In this document: positions 18,401 to 25,590 of the stretch, piece after piece
How positions within the stretch are numbered: the stretch's first letter is position 1
Layout: each line of letters starts with the position of its first letter
Assembly (NCBI GenBank): GCA_016789905.1
Contig: JAEUQC010000166.1
Location: 39,094-103,093, forward strand
Length of the DNA stretch: 64,000 nt
From: Bryobacterales bacterium
GTDB lineage: Bacteria; Acidobacteriota; Terriglobia; Bryobacterales; Bryobacteraceae
Direction: 5' to 3'
Notes under the pieces: model-generated
Database searches by the model: none
The model's input: the letters and a program-made list of their open reading frames with translations, nothing else
What the model was told of the DNA's origin: nothing
Position numbers and translations under genes: made by a program

Positions 18401-19264
18401 GAGTTCGGCTACTCCGTGGCTGATCCGTTGAGCCTGGTGATGTGGGAAGGGCAGTTTGGCGATTTCGCCAACGGCGCCCAGATCATGATCGACCAGTTCA
18501 TCTCCTGTTCCTACTCCAAGTGGGGCCAGCCCAGCGGCTTGGTGCTGCTGCTGCCCCATGGCCAGGAAGGGCAGGGGCCGGAACACAGCTCCGCCCGGCT
18601 GGAACGATTCCTCACGCTCTGCGCCGAAGAAAATATGCAGGTGGTCAACCCCACCACGCCCGCACAGTATTTCCACCTGTTGCGCCGCCAAATGCACGGC
18701 GGCGAGGATCGTCGCGGCACGCGCCGCCCGCTCATCGTCATGACGCCCAAGAGCCTGCTCCGCCACGTCAAGGCGACATCGGTGTTGAACGAACTCATCA
18801 CCGGCGGCTTCCGCGAAATCATCGGCGACAGCAACCTGATGGCCGCCGATGAGGTCCGCCGCGTGCTTTTGACCAGCGGCAAAATCTACTACGAACTGGA
18901 AGCGTACCGCGAAAAAATCGCGGCGCACAATGTCGCCATCGTCCGCGTCGAACAGTACTATCCGTTCCCGAAGGCGGAGCTGCAGGACGTGCTCATGCGC
19001 TATCCGGTCACCGCCGAAGTCTGCTGGGTGCAGGAAGAGCCCATGAATATGGGTGCATGGCGCTTTGTTCGCGAGCAAATTCAGCCCATGCTCGATCCGG
19101 CTCGCCGTTCGCTGCGCTACATCGGCCGCGCCGAAGCCGCCAGCCCGGCCCCCGGTTCGCTTAAGCGCCACCAGTCCGAACAGGCGGAAATCCTCGCCGA
19201 ATCGTTCAGCAACGATCCTACTCCGCGCGCCAAGACGCGCCTCGTGGTTCGCCGCAAGCGGTAA
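15476..19264 (+). CDS. kgd: multifunctional 2-oxoglutarate dehydrogenase E1 with fused succinyltransferase domain
   Basis: At 1262 residues it matches the actinobacterial Kgd architecture. The N-terminus (SWLEEELYQQYLSNHSFVDSSW) is followed by an Ala/Pro linker (~45-100), an E2-type acyltransferase domain (~115-355) ending in DHRIIQGAESG (~327-337), and the thiamine-diphosphate E1 part with MAHRGRLNVLTNIIGKKPEQ, GDAAFAGQGVV and RYHGHNEADDP-like RRHGHNEADDP. No lipoyl domain is present, so E3 and lipoylated E2 must come from elsewhere. It catalyses decarboxylation of 2-oxoglutarate in the TCA cycle, and can release succinic semialdehyde. A strong terminator follows the stop codon. Confidence 0.95.
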   Translation: MSDSTKIDVNSWLEEELYQQYLSNHSFVDSSWQTEFAASAPANGAEAKSTPAPAPPSPVAPAPAPTPAPAAAPATPPPAAPAPVAPQPQNQQVTKTETTVQTSHPPSKDVDSSEQLVPLRGTAARIAENMILSLQVPTATSQRSIPVKVIDENRRIINQHRTLLGLSKISYTHLIGWAIVKSLESNPSLNSSYTENNGEAFKVVRGHVNLGLAIDLPSRDGGRSLVVPSIKNAGSLNFSDFLKAYDDLIARGRKGKLTLPDFQGTTLSLTNPGTIGTVGSIPRLMPGQGCIIATGAMDFPAEYMGVAPEMRAMLGIGKVMTVTCTYDHRIIQGAESGMFLAKLQGLLQGEDNFYDTIFTDLRMPHKPVKWEADRAVAPRQTAMRQVEVSKESAILQLINAYRMRGHLIADLDPLGSESHYHPELDPAHYGLTIWDLDREFVTGSLGQAVGEGAAHMVLTLREILETLRQTYCGKVGAEYMYIQSPEQKTWLQQRMETTAASIVTADRLRILERLHEAEGFESFLGTRFVGTKRFGLEGGESAIAICDEICERAADAAVHEIVIGMAHRGRLNVLTNIIGKKPEQILSEFEGNPAEGSTQGSGDVKYHLGATGVRRAASAREIVVSLAPNPSHLEAVNPVVEGIVRPKQDRLGDTKRERVIPLLIHGDAAFAGQGVVMETLNMSQLDGYTTGGTIHLVINNQIGFTTRPDDSRSSIYATDIARAVDAPVFHVNGDDPEACAHVARVAFEFRQRFKKDVVIDMICYRRHGHNEADDPSYTQPIMYRKIKAHPSVASIYSDRLVREKIVTQEDVDRIRKAINQRLSDAHARAQQSAQQLEYQELAIVDEQAVRREIPHTASDLATMQRVVYGSTAFPEDFHVHPKLKKFLDSRLQILEGGTLDWAAAEAMAFGSLVMEGTPVRLSGQDCGRGTFSQRHLVFHDSETGEPYIPMQHLAPNQAKFEVWDSSLSEYAVMGFEFGYSVADPLSLVMWEGQFGDFANGAQIMIDQFISCSYSKWGQPSGLVLLLPHGQEGQGPEHSSARLERFLTLCAEENMQVVNPTTPAQYFHLLRRQMHGGEDRRGTRRPLIVMTPKSLLRHVKATSVLNELITGGFREIIGDSNLMAADEVRRVLLTSGKIYYELEAYREKIAAHNVAIVRVEQYYPFPKAELQDVLMRYPVTAEVCWVQEEPMNMGAWRFVREQIQPMLDPARRSLRYIGRAEAASPAPGSLKRHQSEQAEILAESFSNDPTPRAKTRLVVRRKR

Positions 19265-19268
19265 TAAA

Positions 19269-19301
19269 ACAAAAGGGGGACGCGCCGCGTCCCCCTTTTG
19301 T
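19269..19301 (+). terminator. intrinsic terminator of kgd
   Basis: A perfect 15-bp stem (ACAAAAGGGGGACGC / GCGTCCCCCTTTTGT) closes a 3-nt loop 4 bp after the stop codon. The stem ends in a T run on the + strand and an equivalent run on the minus strand, so it can also stop transcripts of the convergent M56 gene. Confidence 0.93.
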
Positions 19302-19318
19302 CTAGCTTAGGTTCGTTC

Positions 19319-20806
19319 TTACTTCGATAGCGTGTAGTTCACGTCCACCGCGGTCTGGATCTCCACCGGACTGCCGTTCAGCAGCGTCGGCGACCACTTC
19401 CATTGGTTCACCGCCTCCATCGCTGAACGCGCCAGTTCCGGCGATGGCGCCATCAGCAGCGTCAACCCAAGGATGTCCCCCTCTTTTCCGATCACCGCCT
19501 GCATCCGCACCGTCCCCTGCACCCCGGCCGCCTTCGCCTCCGGCGGATATACAGGCCGGACTTTCGTCACCAGTTTCGCCGCCTGCACGTTGCCCGAAAC
19601 CCGGATCCGTTGCGGCGCGCCCGCCGCTTCCGCCGCCGCGCCGGACTTGCCGCCGTCCACGTTGACGGTTTCCGAAATCCGCCCCAGGCTCAGGTATAGG
19701 TCCGCCCGCGCCGTTGTCCCGGCCTCTATCTTTCTGCCCGCTATCTGCAAGCGCGCATATCCGGGCTTCAACACCTCAATCGAATACACTCCGTCCGGCA
19801 CGCCGGTCACCGTATAAGCTCCGTCGGCGCCAGTCTCAAACGTGTAGTCCGACACGCCTTTCAACACCACCTTCGCGCCCGGAATCACGCCCACCACATC
19901 CCGCACCGCGCCTTTCATCTGCACACCGGCATCCTGCCAGGCCACCAGGGGGGAAACGGTCAGCATCCCCGCCACCAGCGCGCCCGCCACACTCAACACG
20001 GAAGCCGCGCCCCGCCGCCGTGTGCCGTCCAGCACCGCCAGCAGCCGCCCCTCCAGCTCCCGCGGCTTGGCCATCGCCATCACCGCCGCCGGCGTCGCGT
20101 GGCCCGAAGCCTCCCGCGCCACCGCCACCAGCCCTGTCGCATACTGTTCCGAAGAACATCCCGTTAATACCTGATCGTCGCAAGCCATTTCACTTTCCTT
20201 TCTCTGTTGCGCCGCGGCCCACCAGGCCAACGGATGAAACCAATACAAGCAACAGGCAAGCGTTCCCGCCAGCCGCCACCAAAGATCCCGCCGGCGCACA
20301 TGCGCCAGCTCATGTTCCAGCACAATCTCCAACTGTTCTTCCGGCCACCCCGCCGCCGCCGCCGGCAACAGAATCACCGGCCCCGCCGCCACCGCAGGCA
20401 TCTTCAAACCCGCGCATGTCCGCACCGCCACGCCCCGGTAGGTCGAATGCTCCGTTGACGATGCCACCATGCCCGTCACCCGCACAAATCCCAGCAGCCA
20501 CCACCCCGCCACTCCAGCCAGTCCTGCCATCCAGCCCCATCGTGCCAGCCCCGCCCAGTCCACTCTCTGGCCATCCTCCGGCCCCACTGTGATCGTGATT
20601 CGCTGCACCTCCAGCACCGGCCCGCTTAGCACCGTTACCGGCGGCTCATACCGCAGCAGCACCGGCAGCAGCAGCGATAGCAACAGCGCCACCGTCCACA
20701 CCGCGTGCCGCTCCCCGGCGGACCATCTCCTGCCCGCCACTCGCGTCGCCAGCCCGGCCGCCAGCAGCAGCCCGCTCATTCCCATCAATACTCGTAGTGC
20801 CAGCAT
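19319..20806 (-). CDS. M56/BlaR1-like membrane metallopeptidase with carboxypeptidase-regulatory and TonB C-terminal domains
   Basis: A 495-residue protein. Residues 1-115 contain membrane helices (e.g. TVALLLSLLLPVLL, MAGLAGVAGWWLLGFV). The zinc-protease motif HELAH is at 165-169 (IVLEHELAHVRRRDLWWRL), and a further membrane helix follows near 265-290. Residues ~300-370 are a carboxypeptidase-regulatory (Ig-like) domain (GAVRDVVGVIPGAKVVLKGV) and the last ~95 residues are a TonB C-terminal domain (VRPVYPPEAKAAGVQGTVRM). The penicillin-sensor domain of true BlaR1 is absent. The start codon shares one base with the BlaI stop (TAATG), so the pair is coupled. Likely a signal-transducing protease that inactivates the repressor; the signal is unknown. 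Confidence 0.9.
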   Translation of the reverse strand: MLALRVLMGMSGLLLAAGLATRVAGRRWSAGERHAVWTVALLLSLLLPVLLRYEPPVTVLSGPVLEVQRITITVGPEDGQRVDWAGLARWGWMAGLAGVAGWWLLGFVRVTGMVASSTEHSTYRGVAVRTCAGLKMPAVAAGPVILLPAAAAGWPEEQLEIVLEHELAHVRRRDLWWRLAGTLACCLYWFHPLAWWAAAQQRKESEMACDDQVLTGCSSEQYATGLVAVAREASGHATPAAVMAMAKPRELEGRLLAVLDGTRRRGAASVLSVAGALVAGMLTVSPLVAWQDAGVQMKGAVRDVVGVIPGAKVVLKGVSDYTFETGADGAYTVTGVPDGVYSIEVLKPGYARLQIAGRKIEAGTTARADLYLSLGRISETVNVDGGKSGAAAEAAGAPQRIRVSGNVQAAKLVTKVRPVYPPEAKAAGVQGTVRMQAVIGKEGDILGLTLLMAPSPELARSAMEAVNQWKWSPTLLNGSPVEIQTAVDVNYTLSK

Positions 20807-21192
20807 TACTTGCCCCCTTTCCGTGCCTTCGCGATCAACGCTTCCATCCGCGCCAGCTCTTCCTTCGTCAACTTCCCGCCGTCTTCCCCCAGCAGCGCCG
20901 CCATCGCTCCCGCCGCCGAGCCGTCGAAAAACGTATCCAGCACATGCCGCAGTGCGCTTCGCCGCGCCGCCTCCGCCTCCACTACCGGCAAATACACATA
21001 CCGCGGCCCCTCTTCCCGGTGCCGCACGTGCCCCTTTTCTTCCAGTATCCGCAGCAGCGCCCGCACCGCGGAATAGCTCGGCGCGTCCGGAATGTCGGCT
21101 TGGATCTCCATCGCCGTCGCCTCCTTCCGCCGGAACAACACGTCCAGGATTTGCCGCTCTCGCCGCGAAACGCCGTTGCTCTTTGTATCCAT
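20806..21192 (-). CDS. BlaI/MecI/CopY-family transcriptional repressor
   Basis: A 128-residue winged-helix repressor: N-terminal SRRERQILDVLFRRKEATAMEIQADIPDAPSYSAVRALLRILEEKG, wing segment HVRHREEGPRYVYLPVVEAE and a C-terminal dimerisation helix bundle. The family represses its own operon and is removed by the membrane protease encoded downstream. Two dyads GCTAA-N4-TTAGC sit immediately upstream of the ATG, so autoregulation is well supported. The next gene, the M56-TonB protease, is translationally coupled. Confidence 0.94.
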   Translation of the reverse strand: MDTKSNGVSRRERQILDVLFRRKEATAMEIQADIPDAPSYSAVRALLRILEEKGHVRHREEGPRYVYLPVVEAEAARRSALRHVLDTFFDGSAAGAMAALLGEDGGKLTKEELARMEALIAKARKGGK

Positions 21193-21228
21193 GCTAAAAA
21201 CTTAGCACCTCTCTGCTAACTTTTTAGC
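21193..21228 (-). promoter_or_regulatory. twin BlaI operator dyads
   Basis: Two perfect inverted repeats GCTAA-N4-TTAGC occupy 21193-21206 and 21215-21228, separated by 8 bp. Their centres are 22 bp apart, about two helical turns. The first abuts the BlaI start codon and would cover the promoter. Confidence 0.9.
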
Positions 21229-21264
21229 ACACCTGCGCGAAAAGTCAAGCCTTTTCCCAACGCT

Positions 21265-22842
21265 ATGATAAAAAGGTACGCCGCAGTGAATACCCCCGCC
21301 AAATATCCGCCCACCTCACCGGAACTTGCCGACGCGCGCGGCAAGCGGATCGGAATTCTCATCGTGGCGTATAACGCTGCCACCACGCTCGCCAAAGTCT
21401 TTCGCCGCATTCCGGACGTTGTCTGGCAAAACGTGGAGGAGGTCGTCGTTTTCGACGACGCCAGCCAGGACGAAACCTTCGCGCTCGCCATCGGCTACCT
21501 GCAAGTGAATCCGAACGCCAAGATCAAGGTATTCAAGAACGAGAAGAACCAGGGCTACGGCGGCAATCAGATTCTCGGCTACCAGTACTTCATGGACAAG
21601 GGCTTCGATATCGTCGTCCTACTCCACGGCGACGGCCAGTATGCGCCCGAAATCCTGGCGCATATGTACCATCCGCTTGTCACCGGCCAGGCCGATGCCG
21701 TCTTTGGCTCGCGCATGATGAAGGACTTCGGAGGCCCGTTGGCCGGCGGCATGCCGCTCTATAAATACGTGGGCAACCGGATTCTAACCGGCCTCGAAAA
21801 CAGCGCCCTCAATCTCAACCTCACCGAGTTCCACTCCGGCTACCGCGCCTACGATCTCCACGCCCTGCGGTGTATCGATTTCTCAAAGATGACTCGCGAA
21901 TTCCACTTCGATACCGAGATCATCATCAAGCTCCAGCACCAGCGTTTCCGCATCCACGAAATTCCCATTCCCACCTATTACGGCGACGAAATCTGCTACG
22001 TCAACGGCATGAAGTACGCCGAAGATGTCGTCAAGGCCGTCTTTCGCTACCGTTCCACGGTGAATGGCGCCCATTCGTATCCCGAGTTCGCCGAGTACTT
22101 CCACCATTACGCGCTGAAAGATGCGCCGTACTCCAGCCACTACTACGCCGCCCGCCTGGCCGGCAGCAACCAGCGCGTTCTCGATGTCGGCTGCGGCGAA
22201 GGCTTCTTCGCCGAACACCTCCGCAACAACGGCAACGAAATCACTGGTATCGACGCCCTGGAAACGCCCATCCACGCCGCCGCCATGCGCGCCTACTACC
22301 AGACCGATCTCCAGCTCGGCCTCGGCCCCGTCGCCTCCAAACTCCGCGATCAGGAGTTCGACAAGGTCCTCATTCTCGACGTTCTGGAACACCTCAACCA
22401 CCCGGACCGTGTCCTTCGCGACGTTCTTCCCCTGCTTCGCCCCTCCGGCGGCGCCGTCATCGTCTCCCTCCCCAACGTCGCCAATATATTCGTGCGGCTA
22501 AACCTGCTCTTCGGCCGTTTCGACTATGCAGACCGCGGCATCATGGACCGCACCCACGTCCGTTTTTACACCCGCAAAACCGCGCTGGAACTGCTCGAAT
22601 CCAATGGCTACCGCGTTGTCAGCGAGCACTATTCCATCATCCCGCTGGACCGGGGCCTGCGCGTGAAACCCCAAGGCGCCATCGATAAATTCGGCAGCGC
22701 CGTTCTGAAAGTTCTCACCTCGGTCTTCCCAACCCTATTCGGCTACCAGCTCATTTTCGAAGCCAAGCCCGCCGCCCTCACCGTGCGCCACACAGATCTT
22801 AAAGCAGCCGTTTCTCCCGCGCCAACGCTTCGTTCAACGTAA
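21265..22842 (+). CDS. glycosyltransferase family 2 fused to SAM-dependent methyltransferase
   Basis: A 525-residue two-domain enzyme. Residues ~25-265 are a DPM-like GT2 domain: IGILIVAYNAATTLAKVF, VVVFDDASQDET, metal site LLHGDGQYAPE and acceptor segment EFHSGYRAYDLHAL. Residues ~300-500 are a class I methyltransferase with motif I VLDVGCGEGFFAEHL and post-motif KVLILDVLEHLNHPDRVL. The fusion suggests transfer and O-methylation of one sugar on a lipid carrier. The ATG at 21265 lies inside a TATGAT box, and GTG at 21286 (residue 8) has AAAAAGG ~8 nt upstream, so the true start may be 21286. It diverges from the BlaI operator. Confidence 0.88.
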   Translation: MIKRYAAVNTPAKYPPTSPELADARGKRIGILIVAYNAATTLAKVFRRIPDVVWQNVEEVVVFDDASQDETFALAIGYLQVNPNAKIKVFKNEKNQGYGGNQILGYQYFMDKGFDIVVLLHGDGQYAPEILAHMYHPLVTGQADAVFGSRMMKDFGGPLAGGMPLYKYVGNRILTGLENSALNLNLTEFHSGYRAYDLHALRCIDFSKMTREFHFDTEIIIKLQHQRFRIHEIPIPTYYGDEICYVNGMKYAEDVVKAVFRYRSTVNGAHSYPEFAEYFHHYALKDAPYSSHYYAARLAGSNQRVLDVGCGEGFFAEHLRNNGNEITGIDALETPIHAAAMRAYYQTDLQLGLGPVASKLRDQEFDKVLILDVLEHLNHPDRVLRDVLPLLRPSGGAVIVSLPNVANIFVRLNLLFGRFDYADRGIMDRTHVRFYTRKTALELLESNGYRVVSEHYSIIPLDRGLRVKPQGAIDKFGSAVLKVLTSVFPTLFGYQLIFEAKPAALTVRHTDLKAAVSPAPTLRST

Positions 22843-23953
22843 CCCCGAACCCCGGCCCTTCCGGCACCGCAATCGTCCCATCCACAAACCGTTCCGCCGG
22901 CCGCACCAGTTCTCCGCGCCACGAAACTTCTCCCCACTGCAACTCCAAGATGCGAAAGTTCTTCATCCCGGCGCAAAGCTGAACCGAAGCCGCCGTGGCC
23001 ACCGGACCGGTGGGGTTGTGCGGCGCCACCGTCACGCCAAACACCGCCGCCATGGCCGCAATTCGAGTCATCTCCAGCATGCCGCCGCAGTGTTTCACGT
23101 CGGGCATAATCACATGCACCGCCTTCTCCCGGCATAGCGGCGCAAACCCGCCCACGCCGAACAGAAACTCCCCGCCCGCCATCTCCTGCCGTATCCCTTT
23201 TCGTATCGCCAGCGTCTCCGCGGTTCGTTCCGGCGCCACCGGCTCTTCATACCAGTCCAGCCCCATTGGCTCCAGCCTCTTCGCCACCGCCACCGCCCTC
23301 TCCACCGTGAAGAACGAATGGCAATCCGTCATAATCTTCACGTCCTTGCCCACTGCCTCCCGCACTGCGAATAGACAGTCCACACCCTGCGCCACGAACG
23401 CTTCCGAATCCACAAAGTTGTCCCACGGCGCCAGTTTCAGCGCCCGGAATCCTTCGGCCACGGCGCGCTTCGCCGTCGCCGCGAACCCCGCTGGCGTCCG
23501 CGGCTTCGTCGTCCGGTTGATGTTTGCGTACACCGGCAGCCGGTCCCGCACTTTCCCGCCCAATAGCGCATAGACCGGCACATCCAGCACCTTGCCCGCC
23601 ATGTCCCACATGGCCTGCTCCAGCGCCGAATGCACCGTCCGCGCCAGCAGGTTCCCCAGCGTTGTGTTCTGCCGGAAATACTCCACATCGAAAGGAGACC
23701 GTCCCCGCAGCCCCGCGAACTGCCGGTCCAGTTCCATCTGCATCCGGACAACATTTTCCGCCGTCGTGCCCGATATCCCAAACGCGTCCGACGCCTCTCC
23801 CAGCCCGTCCACTCCCGCGTCTGATCGCAGGCGCAGCAACAGCCAAACGGTGCGCTCCGTGGCCTTCACCGGCCATAGCTCCACAGAGGTAATCTTCACC
23901 GCCGGGCGTGCCACCGCCGCCGCGCCGCCCATCAGAAACAATCGCCGGTTCAT
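22799..23953 (-). CDS. exported enolase-superfamily (mandelate racemase/muconate lactonizing) protein
   Basis: The 384-residue protein begins with a twin-arginine-like leader (MNRRLFLMGGAAAVARP). The enolase-superfamily barrel has lysine in FRALKLAPWD, metal ligands D (IMTDCHSFF), E (WYEEPVAPE) and E (AGGEFLFG), then PDVKHCGG and a histidine in VAPHNPTGPV, as in sugar-acid dehydratases. It probably dehydrates or racemises a sugar acid in the periplasm. An in-frame TTG three codons upstream (23962) is less likely. Its start codon is only 11 bp from the divergent pgm start, and its 3' end overlaps the convergent glycosyltransferase-methyltransferase gene by 44 bp. Confidence 0.88.
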   Translation of the reverse strand: MNRRLFLMGGAAAVARPAVKITSVELWPVKATERTVWLLLRLRSDAGVDGLGEASDAFGISGTTAENVVRMQMELDRQFAGLRGRSPFDVEYFRQNTTLGNLLARTVHSALEQAMWDMAGKVLDVPVYALLGGKVRDRLPVYANINRTTKPRTPAGFAATAKRAVAEGFRALKLAPWDNFVDSEAFVAQGVDCLFAVREAVGKDVKIMTDCHSFFTVERAVAVAKRLEPMGLDWYEEPVAPERTAETLAIRKGIRQEMAGGEFLFGVGGFAPLCREKAVHVIMPDVKHCGGMLEMTRIAAMAAVFGVTVAPHNPTGPVATAASVQLCAGMKNFRILELQWGEVSWRGELVRPAERFVDGTIAVPEGPGFGVTLNEALAREKRLL

Positions 23954-23956
23954 AAT
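23951..23956 (+). promoter_or_regulatory. -10-like box CATAAT before pgm
   Basis: CATAAT ends 8 nt before the pgm ATG and overlaps the start codon of the divergent enolase-family gene. With only 11 bp between the two start codons, no room exists for a normal leader on either side. Confidence 0.45.
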
Positions 23957-23964
23957 GTACAAGA

Positions 23965-25590
23965 ATGCCTCTTCACGCTCTGGCTGGCAAACCCGCCCCC
24001 CAAAATATTCTCATCGATCCCGCCGCGCTCGAAGACGAATACTTCCGCCACCACCCCGATCCAGCCAACCCCCTCCACAAAGTTGCCTTCGGCACCAGCG
24101 GCCATCGCGGCACCACAGCCAACAGCACGTTTACCGAGGACCACATTCTCGCCATCACGCAGGCCATCTGTGATTACCGCGTCAAGGCGGGCATCGCCGG
24201 CCCGCTCTTCCTCGGCAAGGATACCCACGCCCTCTCCAATGTCGCTCAGCAAACGGCCATTGAAGTCCTCGCCGGCAACGGCGTAACCACATACGTGCAA
24301 GCCAACGATGGCCCCACGCCCACGCCGGTCATCAGCCGCGCCATCATTCGTTACAACCGCGCGCAGCCGCTCAATCTCGCCGATGGCATTGTCATCAGCC
24401 CCTCTCACAATCCGCCCGCCGATGGCGGTTTCAAATACAACCCCACCAACGGCGGGCCCGCCGAATCCGACGTGACCGCCTGGATTCAGAACCGCGCCAA
24501 CGAACTCCTTGCCGGCCAGAACCGCGGTGTCCGCCGCACCGCATACAACACCTACACCATCCAGCACGACTATATTTCGCCCTACGTTGACGACCTGAAA
24601 GACGTGATCAACATGGACGGCATTCGCGGCGCCAAACTCAGCCTCGGCGTCGACCCCCTTGGCGGTGCGTCTCTTCACTACTGGGCACCCATCGCCGCCA
24701 AATACGATCTGAAGATTCAAAACGTCAACCCCAAGCTCGACTCGACGTTCTCGTTCATGACGCTGGACCACGACGGCAAGATCCGTATGGACTGTTCCAG
24801 CCCCTACGCCATGGCCAGCCTCGTGTCGTTGAAGGACCGTTTCGACGTGGCCTTCGCCACCGATCCGGACGCCGATCGCCACGGCATTGTCGTGCCCTCC
24901 GCCGGGCTGCTCAACCCAAACCATTACCTGGCCGTGGCGATCAACTATCTTGTGAAGCATCGTCCCGATTGGCCCCAGTTCGCCGCCGTCGGCAAGACGC
25001 TGGTGAGCAGCAGCATGATCGATCGCGTGGTGAACGCGAGCGGCCGTCCGTTGGCCGAAGTGCCGGTAGGGTTCAAATGGTTCGCCGGCGGGCTCAGCGA
25101 TGGCAGCTACTGTTTCGGTGGTGAAGAGAGCGCCGGCGCGAGCTTCCTGGAGCGCAACGGCCAGGTGTGGACCACGGACAAGGACGGTCTATTGCTCGAT
25201 CTATTGGCCGCCGAAATAACCGCTGTCACCGGGAAGGATCCGGGTGTTCACTATCAGGAGTTGACCGAAAAGTACGGCGCGCCCATCTATACGCGAATCG
25301 ACGTGCCCACCACGCCGGAGCAGAAGGCGAAGCTGTCGAAGCTTGATGCAACGGCCATGACGGCCGCCACGCTCGCCGGTGACCCGGTGGAGAGCATTCT
25401 GACCAGCGCCCCGGCCAACAACGCCCCGCTGGGCGGCGTGAAGGTGAATACGAAAAACGGCTGGTTCGCCGCCCGCCCCAGCGGTACGGAGAACATCTAC
25501 AAGATCTACGCCGAAAGCTTCCAGGGCGAGGAGCATCTGCATGCCATCGTCGCCCAGGCGCAGGAGATTGTTACCGCCGCGGTTTCCTAG
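23965..25590 (+). CDS. pgm: phosphoglucomutase (alpha-D-glucose phosphate-specific)
   Basis: A 541-residue alpha-phosphohexomutase interconverting glucose 1-phosphate and glucose 6-phosphate. The N-terminus MPLHALAGKPAPQNILID and VAFGTSGHRGTT are typical of bacterial Pgm. The phosphoserine loop is SPSHNPP (S147), the metal loop DPDADRHG, the sugar-binding loop GGEESAGAS and the phosphate-binding loop RPSGTENIYKIYAE. The gene feeds glucose 1-phosphate to glycan synthesis such as the glycosyltransferases around it. Its stop codon overlaps the convergent TcmP gene by 4 bp. A second, shortened version of its 3' end lies at 27693-27752, beyond the TcmP island, so the present 3' end may have been exchanged. 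Confidence 0.96.
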   Translation: MPLHALAGKPAPQNILIDPAALEDEYFRHHPDPANPLHKVAFGTSGHRGTTANSTFTEDHILAITQAICDYRVKAGIAGPLFLGKDTHALSNVAQQTAIEVLAGNGVTTYVQANDGPTPTPVISRAIIRYNRAQPLNLADGIVISPSHNPPADGGFKYNPTNGGPAESDVTAWIQNRANELLAGQNRGVRRTAYNTYTIQHDYISPYVDDLKDVINMDGIRGAKLSLGVDPLGGASLHYWAPIAAKYDLKIQNVNPKLDSTFSFMTLDHDGKIRMDCSSPYAMASLVSLKDRFDVAFATDPDADRHGIVVPSAGLLNPNHYLAVAINYLVKHRPDWPQFAAVGKTLVSSSMIDRVVNASGRPLAEVPVGFKWFAGGLSDGSYCFGGEESAGASFLERNGQVWTTDKDGLLLDLLAAEITAVTGKDPGVHYQELTEKYGAPIYTRIDVPTTPEQKAKLSKLDATAMTAATLAGDPVESILTSAPANNAPLGGVKVNTKNGWFAARPSGTENIYKIYAESFQGEEHLHAIVAQAQEIVTAAVS

